DNA of 64,000 nt from Chlorogloeopsis sp. ULAP01. Its GTDB lineage: Bacteria; Cyanobacteriota; Cyanobacteriia; Cyanobacteriales; Nostocaceae. The stretch's first letter is position 1. Every line of letters starts with the position of its first letter. Under the pieces are notes generated by a model. The model was given only the letters and a program-made list of their open reading frames with translations, was not told the DNA's origin and did not search any database. The stretch covers positions 124,001 through 188,000 of the forward strand of contig NZ_JAUDRH010000008.1 in NCBI RefSeq assembly GCF_030381805.1. The letters run 5' to 3'. Positions 1-9,419 of this stretch are shown piece by piece. Made by a program: the position numbers and the translations under genes.

Positions 1-353
1 CAGGTTCTTTGCATCTAGAAGCTACAGGTTCTTTGGGTACTCACTCTGTGACTGGTGCTTTGTTGGGTGATGGAGAAATCCGCCTGACTAACATTGATGG
101 TTTCCCTGTTAACGTTCCTCCCAGCCAGCATATGCTGTTTACCCTCCACCGAGATATGCCGGGAATTATTGGTAAACTTGGTTCCCTCTTGGGCAGCTTT
201 AATGTCAATATTGCCAGTATGCAGGTAGGTAGGAAAATTGTTCGCGGTGATGCAGTGATGGTTCTCAGTCTTGATGATCCTTTACCTGATGGGATTTTGG
301 CTGAGATTATCAAAGTACCCGGTATTCGGGATGCTTATACAGTAACTTTGTAG
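1..353 (+). CDS. serA: D-3-phosphoglycerate dehydrogenase, C-terminal part (cut by window start)
   Basis: The reading frame is open from the first bases and ends at TAG 351-353, so only the last ~117 residues are present. They match the end of cyanobacterial SerA: the tail of the intervening domain (GTHSVTGALLGDGEIRLTNI) followed by a C-terminal ACT domain (MLFTLHRDMPGIIGKLGSLL through GIRDAYTVTL). SerA oxidises 3-phosphoglycerate in the first step of serine synthesis, and ACT domains of this kind usually mediate serine feedback. The catalytic part lies upstream of the window. prmA follows on the same strand 69 bp downstream. Confidence 0.93.
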   Translation, partial: GSLHLEATGSLGTHSVTGALLGDGEIRLTNIDGFPVNVPPSQHMLFTLHRDMPGIIGKLGSLLGSFNVNIASMQVGRKIVRGDAVMVLSLDDPLPDGILAEIIKVPGIRDAYTVTL

Positions 354-355
354 GC

Positions 356-417
356 ATTAGCTGTTGGCAATTAGCAATTGGCTAATGGTTAACAGCTAAT
401 AGCTAATTGCTAATTGC
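356..417. repeat. Overlapping inverted repeats between serA and prmA
   Basis: Two interleaved inverted pairs fill the gap. The 13-base arms GCAATTAGCAATT (367-379) and AATTGCTAATTGC (405-417) are perfectly complementary. The 10-base arms ATTAGCTGTT (356-365) and AACAGCTAAT (391-400) are also perfect. The block is built from TTAGC/GCTAA units, as in many cyanobacterial intergenic repeats. It could act as a serA 3' stabiliser or terminator, but it has no T-tract. Confidence 0.7.
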
Positions 418-422
418 TCCTT

Positions 423-1328
423 ATGGCTAATACTTGGTGGGAACTACAGATTTTTTGTGAGCCAGACTTAGAAGATTCTATTTTTTGGCGGCTAGGGGTT
501 TTTGGTTGTCGTGGTACAGCCAGCGAACAAAAAGGAAATTACAGTCTGGTTAAGGCTTACTTGCCGATATTTCAAGCACAGCTTTTGGATTTAGCAGCAC
601 TATCATTGTGGCTGCGTCAAGACGCCGTTTGCATGGGAATTTCTGCACCCACCATGCATTGGCAGTTGATTGATGAACAAGATTGGGCAAGTAGTTGGAA
701 ACAATACTGGCAACCGCAGGAAATTGGCGATCGCTTTTTGATTAATCCTGCATGGCAGCCACCTCCAGCAAACAGTGATCGCTTGCTAATCCTGCTCGAT
801 CCTGGTATGGCTTTTGGTACGGGTACTCACGCTACAACTCAATTATGTTTGGAATCTTTAGAAATGCGGTTGGGTAATGCTCTGACTCAGGTACAGGGAG
901 GAGATGGAGTAATTGCCGATATTGGTTGTGGTTCGGGAATTCTCTCTATCGGTGCGTTGAAATTGGGAGCAAAAAAAGTTTACGCGGTAGATAACGATCC
1001 CTTAGCAGTGCAATCTACGGAAGAAAATCGCGCCCTCAATAATATCGAGCCTGAAAGCTTAGTGGTGGCGCAAGGAAGTGTAGATGTTTTGACAAAACTG
1101 GTTGCAGAGCCAGTTGATGGTATTGTTTGCAATATTTTGGCTGATGTAATTATTGAACTAGTACCACAGATGAGTGCGATCGCCAAAGCTACAACTTGGG
1201 CTATTTTTAGCGGTATTTTAGTTGAACAGTCGCAAGCTGTTGCCGACACTTTAGAAAAACATGGTTGGATAGTAGCGACTTTGTGGAAACGTAAAGAATG
1301 GTGTTGTTTGAATGCACGGCGCTCTTAA
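423..1328 (+). CDS. prmA: Ribosomal protein L11 methyltransferase
   Basis: PrmA is a SAM-dependent methyltransferase that trimethylates ribosomal protein L11. The 301-residue protein has the usual length. An N-terminal L11-recognition domain (MANTWWELQIFCEPDLEDS) leads into a Rossmann methyltransferase domain with SAM motif I at about residues 164-175 (IADIGCGSGILS) and the post-I acidic residue in VYAVDNDPLAV. The motif NILADVI near residue 237 is typical of the family. ATG 423 is chosen over an in-frame TTG at 414 because homologues begin with MANTWWEL-like sequence and the TTG lies inside the upstream repeat. It is probably co-oriented with serA. Confidence 0.93.
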   Translation: MANTWWELQIFCEPDLEDSIFWRLGVFGCRGTASEQKGNYSLVKAYLPIFQAQLLDLAALSLWLRQDAVCMGISAPTMHWQLIDEQDWASSWKQYWQPQEIGDRFLINPAWQPPPANSDRLLILLDPGMAFGTGTHATTQLCLESLEMRLGNALTQVQGGDGVIADIGCGSGILSIGALKLGAKKVYAVDNDPLAVQSTEENRALNNIEPESLVVAQGSVDVLTKLVAEPVDGIVCNILADVIIELVPQMSAIAKATTWAIFSGILVEQSQAVADTLEKHGWIVATLWKRKEWCCLNARRS

Positions 1329-1337
1329 GAAAACCTT

Positions 1338-1367
1338 TGTAGAGACGGAATATATCGCGTCTCTACA
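1338..1367. repeat. GTAGAGACG hairpin repeat
   Basis: TGTAGAGACG (1338-1347) and CGTCTCTACA (1358-1367) form a perfect 10-bp stem with a 10-base loop just after prmA. A related near-perfect palindrome occurs at 29136-29165, so this is a dispersed element. It may serve as a 3' end structure for prmA. Confidence 0.7.
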
Positions 1368-1733
1368 TCTGGATTTATATCGCGATTGAGCAACGCTGTT
1401 TCAAAAAATGCATCTAAGTAGAAGGCAAATGGCAGTAGATACGTTTGCCGTCAGGCGTTGCGTTAGCTAGTGGCTACTTACCCGACGGAAAGCCGGGCAA
1501 AGCCCGTCTACAGAAGTCACTTCGCGCCTACCGAAGGTAGGCAGAAGGTAAAAGGCTGTTCCCATCTGCTTTCTGTGAAGTTGCCATTTTACATTTAATC
1601 ATGTCTGCCTACTTATAAAATCAAGAGAATACAGCAGAACTCAGAAGTAAAACAGCTTCTATACTTGGCTACCAGACATATGTTGTGTACTTTACCAAAC
1701 AGCAGAACCGCTATATTTGTAAGCCACAAATGC
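1368..1733. other. Intergenic region with dispersed cyanobacterial repeats
   Basis: No credible gene. Positions ~1440-1560 hold GC-rich repeat fragments (GACGGAAAGCCGGGCAAAGC and CCTACCGAAGGTAGG, a short inverted repeat). They belong to the same general class as the elements at 37597-37650 and 49260-49422. The remainder is AT-rich without clear signals. Confidence 0.5.
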
Positions 1734-1925
1734 TTACACTCTAGTCACATCTTCCTGATTTAACTGCTGCTCCACCTTACTAATAGCAGCATTCAGCCCA
1801 GCAAGTTTTGTCTCTAAATCATCTCGCATTGTTTTAAGGAATCTCAACTTCCGCTCTAGCTGAGTCTTACGAGAAACAGACTCTCCACCATAGCAAGAGT
1901 TATACCAAACATTAAAGGGAAACAT
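1734..1925 (-). CDS. Small coiled-coil protein of unknown function
   Basis: A 63-residue protein whose C-terminal two thirds (RKTQLERKLRFLKTMRDDLE onward) has a heptad pattern of leucine and isoleucine with charged flanks, predicting a coiled coil. A good ribosome-binding site (AGGATAACT) precedes the ATG on the minus strand. The composition looks cyanobacterial and I recall similar short proteins in Nostocales, but I cannot name a family. No signal peptide or membrane segment is visible. It lies just downstream, in its own direction, of the decayed gene at 1942-2421, but is separately translated. Confidence 0.6.
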   Translation of the reverse strand: MFPFNVWYNSCYGGESVSRKTQLERKLRFLKTMRDDLETKLAGLNAAISKVEQQLNQEDVTRV

Positions 1926-1941
1926 AGTTATCCTGTTTAAA

Positions 1942-2421
1942 TCAAACCCTACTTAAATTTTGACTAAAATTATTGTGAGATGAGGGAGAAGAATATAGAG
2001 GGAAAACCGAATAATACCAAATTTTGGATTTTGGATTAAAACGTTTATTTTCTTTACGGCTGTAAAAATCTATTGTACCTTGTAGTATTCGTTCAGCCCA
2101 CTGTAAAATTTCCGGAATACTAATTTTATTTTCTGTATCAGGCGCCCAGTAGTATTCATGAATATCTATTAAATCTTCTGCTTGAGAATTAGCCGAATTG
2201 ATTCTGACAAAACTTTCTGTCCAAGGATAGCCTGTTGATAATTTTCGCTTTTTAATTAGATGTTCTAACTGAATCTGTAAATTTTGTGATTTTAAGAATT
2301 AGATTAAGTTCTGGGCAAAATAGTCCATAGTTTCAAATGGACTTTGTTCTCCAACGCCGTGAATGACAAGAAATGCTGTACGACCTTTAGGAAATTTAAT
2401 ATTAACATCTTGATTGTTCAT
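1942..2421 (-). pseudogene. Decayed alpha/beta-hydrolase-like gene (in-frame stop, truncated)
   Basis: On the minus strand an ATG at 2421 begins 40 sensible codons (MNNQDVNIKFPKGRTAFLVI then HGVGEQSPFETMDYFAQNLI), interrupted by TAA at 2299-2301. The same frame then continues without another stop to TGA at 1942-1944, encoding about 118 more residues, including STGYPWTESFVRI and DLIDIHEYYWAPDTENK. The VIHGVGEQ motif is typical of the first strand and oxyanion region of alpha/beta-hydrolase-fold proteins. Homologues as I know them are several hundred residues long, so the catalytic core is missing. The last ~25 codons look like noncoding sequence. A sequencing error could explain the stop but not the truncation. 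Confidence 0.65.
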
Positions 2422-2951
2422 ATTAATTCACATTTACTTGCAAAATCTTAATTTTTCAAATCTGCCTTATTTATTCAGTTCAAAAAGCATCTATAGCAAC
2501 CCGATTTGATTACTGAATCACTTGTAGAGACAGGTGACAGGGAAAAGGGGATAGACAATAAAGAATAACAGTGTACTGAGCTTTTTTCAAAAATTAAATA
2601 GGAATCCTATATTAAATAAATTCAGCATTAATAGAGATTATTTCGGAATTGTGAAAAGCAGATTTAGATTGGATGAAAAATAGGTTATTAAAATGAATAC
2701 TGGTTTATAACTGCAATTAATAGAGCAATCATTAGATTAAACACCTTTTATAATCTTATTTAGCAATATTTACTGGATTACAGAGAATAAAGCTTCCTCT
2801 CCGACTTTCGATATAGTGATCCCAAAAAAAATATGAAGTAAATTACGAAATATAGTGGTTCGTCAATAAAAAGACTGGCAATTTTAAAGTCACGAACTAC
2901 ACTGCCTATTTTTGCTGAATAGGCAGAGACTTGATTAGGGAGAAAATACTT
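2422..2951. other. AT-rich intergenic region upstream of ppsA
   Basis: About 530 bases with no gene, no tRNA-like sequence and no strong hairpin. A ribosome-binding site for ppsA (AGGGAGA, 2937-2943) sits 8 bases before its ATG. A promoter cannot be assigned with confidence. Confidence 0.5.
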
Positions 2952-5426
2952 ATGACTACAGTTATAAAAGAAACTTTTTTATCAACTTCTAAAGAACGAT
3001 CGCTCATCCTCTGGTTCGACGAAGTTGGCATTGCTGATATACCTCTAGTTGGGGGCAAGAACGCATCTTTAGGCGAAATGATTCAGCAACTGATACCCAA
3101 AGGAATCAAAGTTCCGATTGGATTTGCAACTACTGCTTATGCCTATCGTTATTTCATTCAATCAGCAGGGTTAGAAGCAAAGCTCCGCAAACTCTTTGTT
3201 GACTTAGATGTAGATAATGTCAGGAATTTACGAGAACGGGGAAAAAAAGCGCGATCACTCATTTTGCAAACACCATTTCCACCGCAATTGCAGGATGCGA
3301 TCGCTAAAGCCTACCAAAGCCTCTGCGAACTATACAATCCAGATACAGATGTGGCTGTTCGCTCCAGTGCCACCGCAGAAGACTTACCTGATGCTAGTTT
3401 TGCTGGGCAACAAGAAACCTATCTTAACGTTACTGGTGTGAAAGGAGTTTTAGCAGCTTGTCATCAATGCTTTGCTTCCCTATTTACTGATCGCGCTATT
3501 TCCTATCGCCACATCAAAGGATTCGACCACTTTAACATTGCTCTCGCTGTTGGTGTGCAAAAAATGGTGCGTTCCGACTTAGCATCTTCTGGAGTCATGT
3601 TTTCCATAGAAACGGAAACAGGCTTCAAAGATGCTGCGCTAATTACAGCAGCCTATGGCTTGGGTGAAAATGTGGTTCAAGGAACTGTTAATCCTGATGA
3701 ATATTATGTATTTAAACCAACTTTAAAAGCAGGATTTCGCCCCATTATTGATAAAAAATTGGGTAGTAAAGAATTAAAAATGGTCTATGATAACAGCTCT
3801 AAATCTACTAAAAATATAGCAGTTTCAAGCGAGGAAAAAAGTAAGTTTGTTCTCTATGATGATGAGATTTTACAACTAGCACGGTGGGCGTGTTTGATTG
3901 AAAACTATTATTCTCAAATCAACGGCACTTACACACCGATGGATATCGAATGGGCAAAAGATGGCATCACTAAAGAATTGTTTGTCGTACAAGCACGTCC
4001 GGAAACGGTACAATCTCAGAGAAAACAGAATGTCTTGCAAAGTTATCGTCTTTTAGTAGAAGACGCGGAGAGGAAAAATGTCCCCACACCGCTTGTGACG
4101 GGAAGAGCCGTAGGTTCAGCCATCAGTCAAGGTAAAGTACGAGTAATTCTGGAAGCCGACAAAATTGAGAAATTTCAGCCAGGAGAAGTATTGGTAACCG
4201 AAAGAACAGATCCTGACTGGGAACCAATTATGAAAAAAGCTAGTGCGATTATTACTAATTCTGGTGGACGCACTTGTCACGCCGCCATTATCGCACGGGA
4301 ATTAGGTGTACCTGCAATTGTCGGATGTGGTAATGCTACAGAAATCTTGAAAACTGGTCAAGAGGTGACTGTTTCTTGTGCTGAAGGAGAAGAAGGGCGG
4401 GTGTATACAGGATTGTTACCTTTTGAAGTACAAGAAGTTCTTTTAGAGGATTTGCCTCGTACCCGCACGCAAATTTTGATGAATGTGGGCAATCCCCAGG
4501 AAGCCTTTAATTTATCTGCCATTCCCAATGATGGGGTAGGTTTAGCGCGAACAGAATTTATTATTGCCAACCACATCCAAACTCATCCAATGGCATTGAT
4601 TCATTACGAGCAGCTAGAAGATGAATCTGTGAAGGAAAAAATAGCGGCAATTACTGCACTTTACGATGATAAACCCCAGTATTTCGTTGATAAATTGGCA
4701 CAAGGCATAGGTAGAATTGCTGCGGCATTTTATCCCAAGCCAGTAATTGTCAGGATGTCAGATTTTAAGAGTAACGAATATGCCAATTTACTAGGAGGGA
4801 AACAGTTTGAACCTGATGAAGAAAATCCCATGCTGGGTTGGCGAGGAGCAGCACGTTACTATGATGAAGGTTATAGTCAAGCTTTTGCCTTAGAGTGTAA
4901 AGCCATCAAACGAGTCAGGGATGAGATGGGTTTGACAAATGTGATTCCCATGATTCCCTTTTGTCGTACACCCGATGAAGGACGTCTGGTGTTAGCAGAA
5001 ATGGCAAAAAATGGGTTAAAGCAAGGTGAAAATGACTTGCAAGTCTATGTAATGTGCGAGTTACCCAATAATGTCATAATGGCTGAAGAGTTTGCTGAGG
5101 TTTTTGATGGTTTTTCCATTGGTTCTAATGACCTCACTCAGTTGACATTGGGATTAGATAGAGATTCGGCATTGGTAGCGCGGTTATTTGACGAGCGCAG
5201 TCAGGGAGTAAAGCGAATGGTGAAAATGGCGATCGCATCTGCAAAAAAACATCATCGCAAAATCGGTATTTGCGGGCAAGCACCTAGCGATTATCCAGAA
5301 TTTGCCCAGTTTTTGGTAGAACAGGGAATTGATTCCATCAGTCTCAATCCTGATTCGCTACTCAAAACTATGCTAGAAGTAGCAAAAGTGGAACAGCAAA
5401 CTCATCCAGACAAAGCAGATTCCTGA
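2952..5426 (+). CDS. ppsA: Phosphoenolpyruvate synthase
   Basis: PpsA (pyruvate, water dikinase) converts pyruvate, ATP and water to PEP, AMP and phosphate. The 824 residues contain the three expected domains: an N-terminal ATP-binding domain beginning VGGKNASLGEMIQQL, a central swivelling phosphohistidine domain with the catalytic histidine H443 in SGGRTCHAAIIARELGVPAI, and a C-terminal PEP/pyruvate TIM-barrel with GFSIGSNDLTQLTLGLDRDS and the cysteine-bearing GICGQAPSDYPEFAQFL. The length is close to the ~790-820 usual for the family. ATG 2952 is preferred to the in-frame TTG at 2931 because of the AGGGAGA site. The gene is followed on the same strand by the ABC exporter at 5494. Confidence 0.95.
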   Translation: MTTVIKETFLSTSKERSLILWFDEVGIADIPLVGGKNASLGEMIQQLIPKGIKVPIGFATTAYAYRYFIQSAGLEAKLRKLFVDLDVDNVRNLRERGKKARSLILQTPFPPQLQDAIAKAYQSLCELYNPDTDVAVRSSATAEDLPDASFAGQQETYLNVTGVKGVLAACHQCFASLFTDRAISYRHIKGFDHFNIALAVGVQKMVRSDLASSGVMFSIETETGFKDAALITAAYGLGENVVQGTVNPDEYYVFKPTLKAGFRPIIDKKLGSKELKMVYDNSSKSTKNIAVSSEEKSKFVLYDDEILQLARWACLIENYYSQINGTYTPMDIEWAKDGITKELFVVQARPETVQSQRKQNVLQSYRLLVEDAERKNVPTPLVTGRAVGSAISQGKVRVILEADKIEKFQPGEVLVTERTDPDWEPIMKKASAIITNSGGRTCHAAIIARELGVPAIVGCGNATEILKTGQEVTVSCAEGEEGRVYTGLLPFEVQEVLLEDLPRTRTQILMNVGNPQEAFNLSAIPNDGVGLARTEFIIANHIQTHPMALIHYEQLEDESVKEKIAAITALYDDKPQYFVDKLAQGIGRIAAAFYPKPVIVRMSDFKSNEYANLLGGKQFEPDEENPMLGWRGAARYYDEGYSQAFALECKAIKRVRDEMGLTNVIPMIPFCRTPDEGRLVLAEMAKNGLKQGENDLQVYVMCELPNNVIMAEEFAEVFDGFSIGSNDLTQLTLGLDRDSALVARLFDERSQGVKRMVKMAIASAKKHHRKIGICGQAPSDYPEFAQFLVEQGIDSISLNPDSLLKTMLEVAKVEQQTHPDKADS

Positions 5427-5493
5427 GTCTGGCGGGTGGCAAGTGTCCATGTATATTCCTAAATAAAGTGAGATTTAACCAAGTCTTTCAGCA

Positions 5494-7236
5494 ATGAGTG
5501 CAACTACAATTAAGCCGAAACGATTTGATTATCAACTGTGGCGGAGATTTGTGACGCTTGCCAAGCCTTACTGGTTTTCTGAACAAAAGTGGAGAGCTAG
5601 AGGGCTATTAGCGCTGTTGATTTTGTTGGCATTATTAGTTAACGTCATCAATGTCAGTATCAGCTTTATTTTCAGAAACATTGATACTTCGCTAGCAACT
5701 TTTCCTCAAACAGGAAATACAACAACCTTTTGGCGATTTATCGCTATTTATGCGGGACTTTTAGTAATTGGGACTCCGATTGTTGTCATGTTCAGCTATA
5801 TCCAAGATAAGCTGGGATTGTACTGGCGGGATTGGCTGACAAACCGTTTTCTGGATAAATATTTCCAAAACCGTGCCTATTACAAAATTAATTTTAATGA
5901 GAATATTGATAATCCAGATCAACGTATTTCTGAAGACATTAGGTCATTTACCCGCACCAGCTTAACTTTCTTACTACTGATTCTGACATCAATTGTGACT
6001 CTAGTTTCTTTTACTGGAGTCTTATTATCTATTTCTGTTTACCTATCAATTGCATTGATTGTATATGCAATTGTTGGGACAATAGTCACAGCTTGGATCG
6101 GTCAACGTTTAATTGGCATTAACTTCAATCAACTTAGAAAAGAGGCAGACTTTCGTTACGGTTTAGTTCATGTTCGAGATAATGCTGAATCCATCGCTTT
6201 TTACCAAGGTGAATTTCAAGAATCTCTGCAACTTAGACAGCGCTTTTTGTTAGCAATCCGCAACTTTGATTTATTAATCAATTGGCAGCGAAATTTGGGT
6301 TTCTTTACTCAAAGTTATAACTATTTTGTTTCTGCACTACCTTATATTGTAATTGCACCCATCTACTTTGCAGGTCAAACTGATTTTGGCACATTTACCC
6401 AAGCAGCAATTGCCTTCCAGCAAATTTTCAATGCTTTGTCTGTGATCGTAAGTCAGTTTGAAAACCTCACCGCTTTTGCCGCCGGGATTGAACGTATGGG
6501 TGGTTTGGCTGATGCTCTAGAAATACAATCAAAGCCGCAGCCTGGAATGACAACTATCGACACAACAGAAGACTCCCAGCTTGCCTTACGACATCTAACG
6601 TTACTGACTCCCAACTATGAACGTACTTTGGTGAGGGAACTGTCACTCAGCTTGCAGCCAGGGGAAGGTTTGGTTATTGTTGGCAACAGTGGTAGTGGTA
6701 AAAGTTCCTTATTGAGGGCGATCGCAGGATTATGGAATGCGGGTACAGGACAAATTATTCGTCCACCTTTAGCACAGATGATGTTCTTGCCGCAACGTCC
6801 TTATATGGTGTTGGGTTCTTTGCGAAGTCAGTTACTTTACCCCAAAACTAGCGGCGAAATTAGTGAAAGCAAGATGCATGAGGTACTAGAGCAGGTAAAC
6901 TTAATCGACTTGCCAGAAAGAGTGGGAGGCTTTGACATAGAGTTAGACTGGTCGGGTGTATTATCTTTGGGAGAACAACAACGCCTTGCCTTCGCGAGAC
7001 TGCTGTTGAACATACCCAACTACGCCATCTTAGATGAAGCAACTAGCGCCCTCGATCTTGCCAACGAACAAAAGCTGTATCAGCAACTGCGGACACAGCA
7101 AGCTACCTTGATCAGCGTCGGACACCGCCCTAGCTTGCTACAATACCACGAGTACGTATTAGAACTGGATGGAAACTCTAATTGGCAGTTGCTACCTACC
7201 GAGGAATACACAACTAACCTTAGTGCATTTAGCTAA
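5494..7236 (+). CDS. ABC transporter, fused permease and ATPase (SbmA/BacA-like, ABC-D type)
   Basis: A 580-residue half-transporter. The N-terminal half has several hydrophobic membrane segments (for example LLALLILLALLVNVINV and FLLLILTSIVTLVSFTGVLL) and the arrangement YIQDKLGLYWRDWLTNRFLD, typical of the SbmA/BacA and peroxisomal ABC-D group. The ATPase domain carries Walker A GNSGSGKS (397-404), signature LSLGEQQRLAFARLLL and Walker B YAILDEATSALD (D514, E515). Family members move peptides, fatty acids or cobalamin; the substrate here is unknown. The gene lies 67 bp after ppsA and 62 bp before the mannosyltransferase, all co-oriented. Confidence 0.88.
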   Translation: MSATTIKPKRFDYQLWRRFVTLAKPYWFSEQKWRARGLLALLILLALLVNVINVSISFIFRNIDTSLATFPQTGNTTTFWRFIAIYAGLLVIGTPIVVMFSYIQDKLGLYWRDWLTNRFLDKYFQNRAYYKINFNENIDNPDQRISEDIRSFTRTSLTFLLLILTSIVTLVSFTGVLLSISVYLSIALIVYAIVGTIVTAWIGQRLIGINFNQLRKEADFRYGLVHVRDNAESIAFYQGEFQESLQLRQRFLLAIRNFDLLINWQRNLGFFTQSYNYFVSALPYIVIAPIYFAGQTDFGTFTQAAIAFQQIFNALSVIVSQFENLTAFAAGIERMGGLADALEIQSKPQPGMTTIDTTEDSQLALRHLTLLTPNYERTLVRELSLSLQPGEGLVIVGNSGSGKSSLLRAIAGLWNAGTGQIIRPPLAQMMFLPQRPYMVLGSLRSQLLYPKTSGEISESKMHEVLEQVNLIDLPERVGGFDIELDWSGVLSLGEQQRLAFARLLLNIPNYAILDEATSALDLANEQKLYQQLRTQQATLISVGHRPSLLQYHEYVLELDGNSNWQLLPTEEYTTNLSAFS

Positions 7237-7298
7237 TTAGATTTTCAAATTTTTGCTGTTCAAGCTAGATATCCCGAAAACCGCTTTTAGGTGGGAAA

Positions 7299-8846
7299 AT
7301 GACGAAACAGCCAATTAAAAAGATTAATTATTGGTTTTGGTTAGGCATCGCAGGTATCTTTATTCTCTCGCTTGCCCTGCGGTTTTGGGGACTAGAGAGA
7401 TTTAATACCTTGGTATTTGATGAAGTTTACTACGCCACTTTTGGCAATAACTACCTTACCCACAAACCTTTTTTTGATGGTCATCCACCACTAGGTAAAC
7501 TGATTATTGCAGTGGGAATATGGCTTGGCAGTCACTTTCCCTTTGGACAAGATATGGTAAATGGGCTGACGGGTTCGGTGCGATCGCCTTGGAGTTATCG
7601 TTGGATTAATGCTCTGTTTGGCTCATTTATTCCCTTAATTATCACTGGCATTGCCTATCAGTTAAGTTATCGCCGCAGCTTTGCTTTACTTGCTGGTTTG
7701 TTCGCAGCCACCGACGGCATATTTATAGTTGAGTCTCGTTATGCCCTCATCAATATCTACATCGTCGTGTTTGGATTGCTAGGGCAGTGGTTGTTTTTAT
7801 TAGCACTAGCAAAACAAAGACAGCAACGCAGATTTTATTTAGTACTTGCTGGTATTGCTTTTGGTGCTGCTATTGCCACGAAATGGAATGGTTTGTGGTT
7901 TCTTTTGGGTATTTATCTGCTTTGGATATTCGCTTGGGCGTGGAAAATTCTCATCGCCAGACATCAAGTAACTGATGTAAATAATCACTCCTCTGCCACA
8001 CCTGCCACACAATCTAATGTCAACATTACCAATGGCAGACACAACCTTCATTTATGGGAATCTGATCAGAATTTATCACCACTACAAAACTTAACCCAGC
8101 TTAATATTTTTCAGATTGCTTTTTACTTGGGAATTCTCCCAGTTGTAATCTACAGTTTGATTTGGATTCCTCACTTACTTATAGACACAAGATTTAATTT
8201 TATTGAAGTTCACCAACAAATTTTATCGTTTCATGAGGGTTTAGGCGGTAACACTTCTAAAGTACATCCTTACTGTGCTCCTTGGTATACATGGCCTTTG
8301 ATGATTAGACCAATGGCATACTTGTACCAAACAGCAACAAGTTTAACAGAACCACTACCCGTAATGGGGCCACCTTTACCTACGGGGACTGGAGAAGTAG
8401 TTTATGATGTCCATGCTATGGGCAATCCTTTTTTGTGGTGGTTTGGTTTAGCAGCATTGTTGTTTTTGGCACTAATGCTTGGATGGTTAGTAGTAAATTC
8501 TTTAGTCAAGCAAAAGCGTTTTTCTTCTGTTGCAGTGCTTTCACTTGATACTTGGATTGCTTTGTACTTGGTTTTAAATTATGCCGCTAATATACTTCCT
8601 TGGGTGACAGTAAATCGCTGCATTTTTATTTATCACTACATGACAGCAGTGGTATTTGCATTTTTAGCGATCGCTTGGTTTGTGGATCAGAGTCTTCGCA
8701 GTTATTACAAACCACTCCGCGCTGTTGGTGTCACCATTACCTTTGTGATTCTGGCTGCTTTTGTTTTCTGGCTGCCTCTTTATTTGGCTTTACCTCTGTC
8801 TCCTGAAGATTACAGATTGCGGATGTGGTTTAATTCTTGGATTTAA
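7299..8846 (+). CDS. PMT-family protein mannosyltransferase (GT39, phospholipid-carrier dependent)
   Basis: A 515-residue polytopic membrane glycosyltransferase. The first luminal loop has the acidic motif expected for polyprenyl-phosphate-dependent enzymes (NTLVFDEVYYATFGNNY, then FDGHPPLGKLIIAVG), followed by about ten hydrophobic segments. The internal stretch WYTWPLMIRPMAYLYQ and the C-terminal NRCIFIYHYMTAV are characteristic of bacterial PMT proteins, which transfer mannose from polyprenyl-phosphate-mannose to exported proteins. A hydrophilic low-complexity stretch (residues ~225-260) is a loop insertion. Co-orientation with the ABC exporter is noted, but a functional link is inference. 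Confidence 0.87.
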   Translation: MTKQPIKKINYWFWLGIAGIFILSLALRFWGLERFNTLVFDEVYYATFGNNYLTHKPFFDGHPPLGKLIIAVGIWLGSHFPFGQDMVNGLTGSVRSPWSYRWINALFGSFIPLIITGIAYQLSYRRSFALLAGLFAATDGIFIVESRYALINIYIVVFGLLGQWLFLLALAKQRQQRRFYLVLAGIAFGAAIATKWNGLWFLLGIYLLWIFAWAWKILIARHQVTDVNNHSSATPATQSNVNITNGRHNLHLWESDQNLSPLQNLTQLNIFQIAFYLGILPVVIYSLIWIPHLLIDTRFNFIEVHQQILSFHEGLGGNTSKVHPYCAPWYTWPLMIRPMAYLYQTATSLTEPLPVMGPPLPTGTGEVVYDVHAMGNPFLWWFGLAALLFLALMLGWLVVNSLVKQKRFSSVAVLSLDTWIALYLVLNYAANILPWVTVNRCIFIYHYMTAVVFAFLAIAWFVDQSLRSYYKPLRAVGVTITFVILAAFVFWLPLYLALPLSPEDYRLRMWFNSWI

Positions 8847-9399
8847 CAGAGAAGGCAGTCCCAATGAAACAAGTTTCATCGCCAGGCATGAAAATGGGCA
8901 TTGGGGATTGGGAATTGGATTTTTTCTATGCCCTTTGCCCCTTGCCCTATGCCCGTGTCTTTGCGTCACCGTGTCTCCTTGTCCCTTTGTCCTAATTTCC
9001 TTCTGCCCTCTGCCTCCAGCATAGCTGCCTTCTTAAAATCAAGCTCTACAAACTTAGTAATTTATAAACATAAAATGCATTGTTTATTCATCAAAGTACA
9101 TATTGAGAAGATGTAATAATAAACGACTTTTAACATTAATTAGCTGAATACTCCTCTGCGACTTGTTAGACTGGGAACGCAAGTTAATTGAGAAACACTG
9201 CAAAAACAACTAAAGGCGGGAAAAGACTTAAGAATTCAGACAAGATTTTTCTAACTTGGGAAATTTAGCAAGAGTATAATCCTGTCGTTTAGCTTTAACT
9301 ATCTGTGATTAAAAAGGTAGTTACAAAAATTAATCTACTGAGAGTAGTATACCCAATTGGTTATTCAGGCGATCGCTACTTTAGTTTTGAACGATCCGC
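8847..9399. other. Intergenic region with GGGATTGGGAATTGG-type repeats, upstream of the phytochrome gene
   Basis: Positions ~8895-9030 are low-complexity repeat sequence (GGGGATTGGGAATTGG followed by C-rich GCCCTTTGCCCCTTGCCC and GTGTCTCCTTGTCCC). Apparent open frames here (8761-9024, 8901-9116) are repeat-derived and not believed. The distal ~350 bases are AT-rich with one HIP1 site (GGCGATCGCTAC, ~9368). Confidence 0.55.
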
Positions 9400-9413
9400 A
9401 AGGAGAGAGGAGG
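9400..9413 (+). promoter_or_regulatory. Strong double Shine-Dalgarno of the phytochrome gene
   Basis: AAGGAG (9400-9405) and AGGAGG (9408-9413) lie 6 to 14 bases before ATG 9420. They fix the start and suggest efficient initiation, which is unusual among the mostly weak sites in this window. Confidence 0.75.
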
Positions 9414-9419
9414 ATCTAA

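Noticed and set aside
8761..9116. Open frames overlapping the end of the mannosyltransferase gene and the repeat tract
   Set aside because: Their residues (runs of CP, LPLALCP) come from GGGGATTGGG-type and TGCCCC-type repeats, not from a conserved protein.
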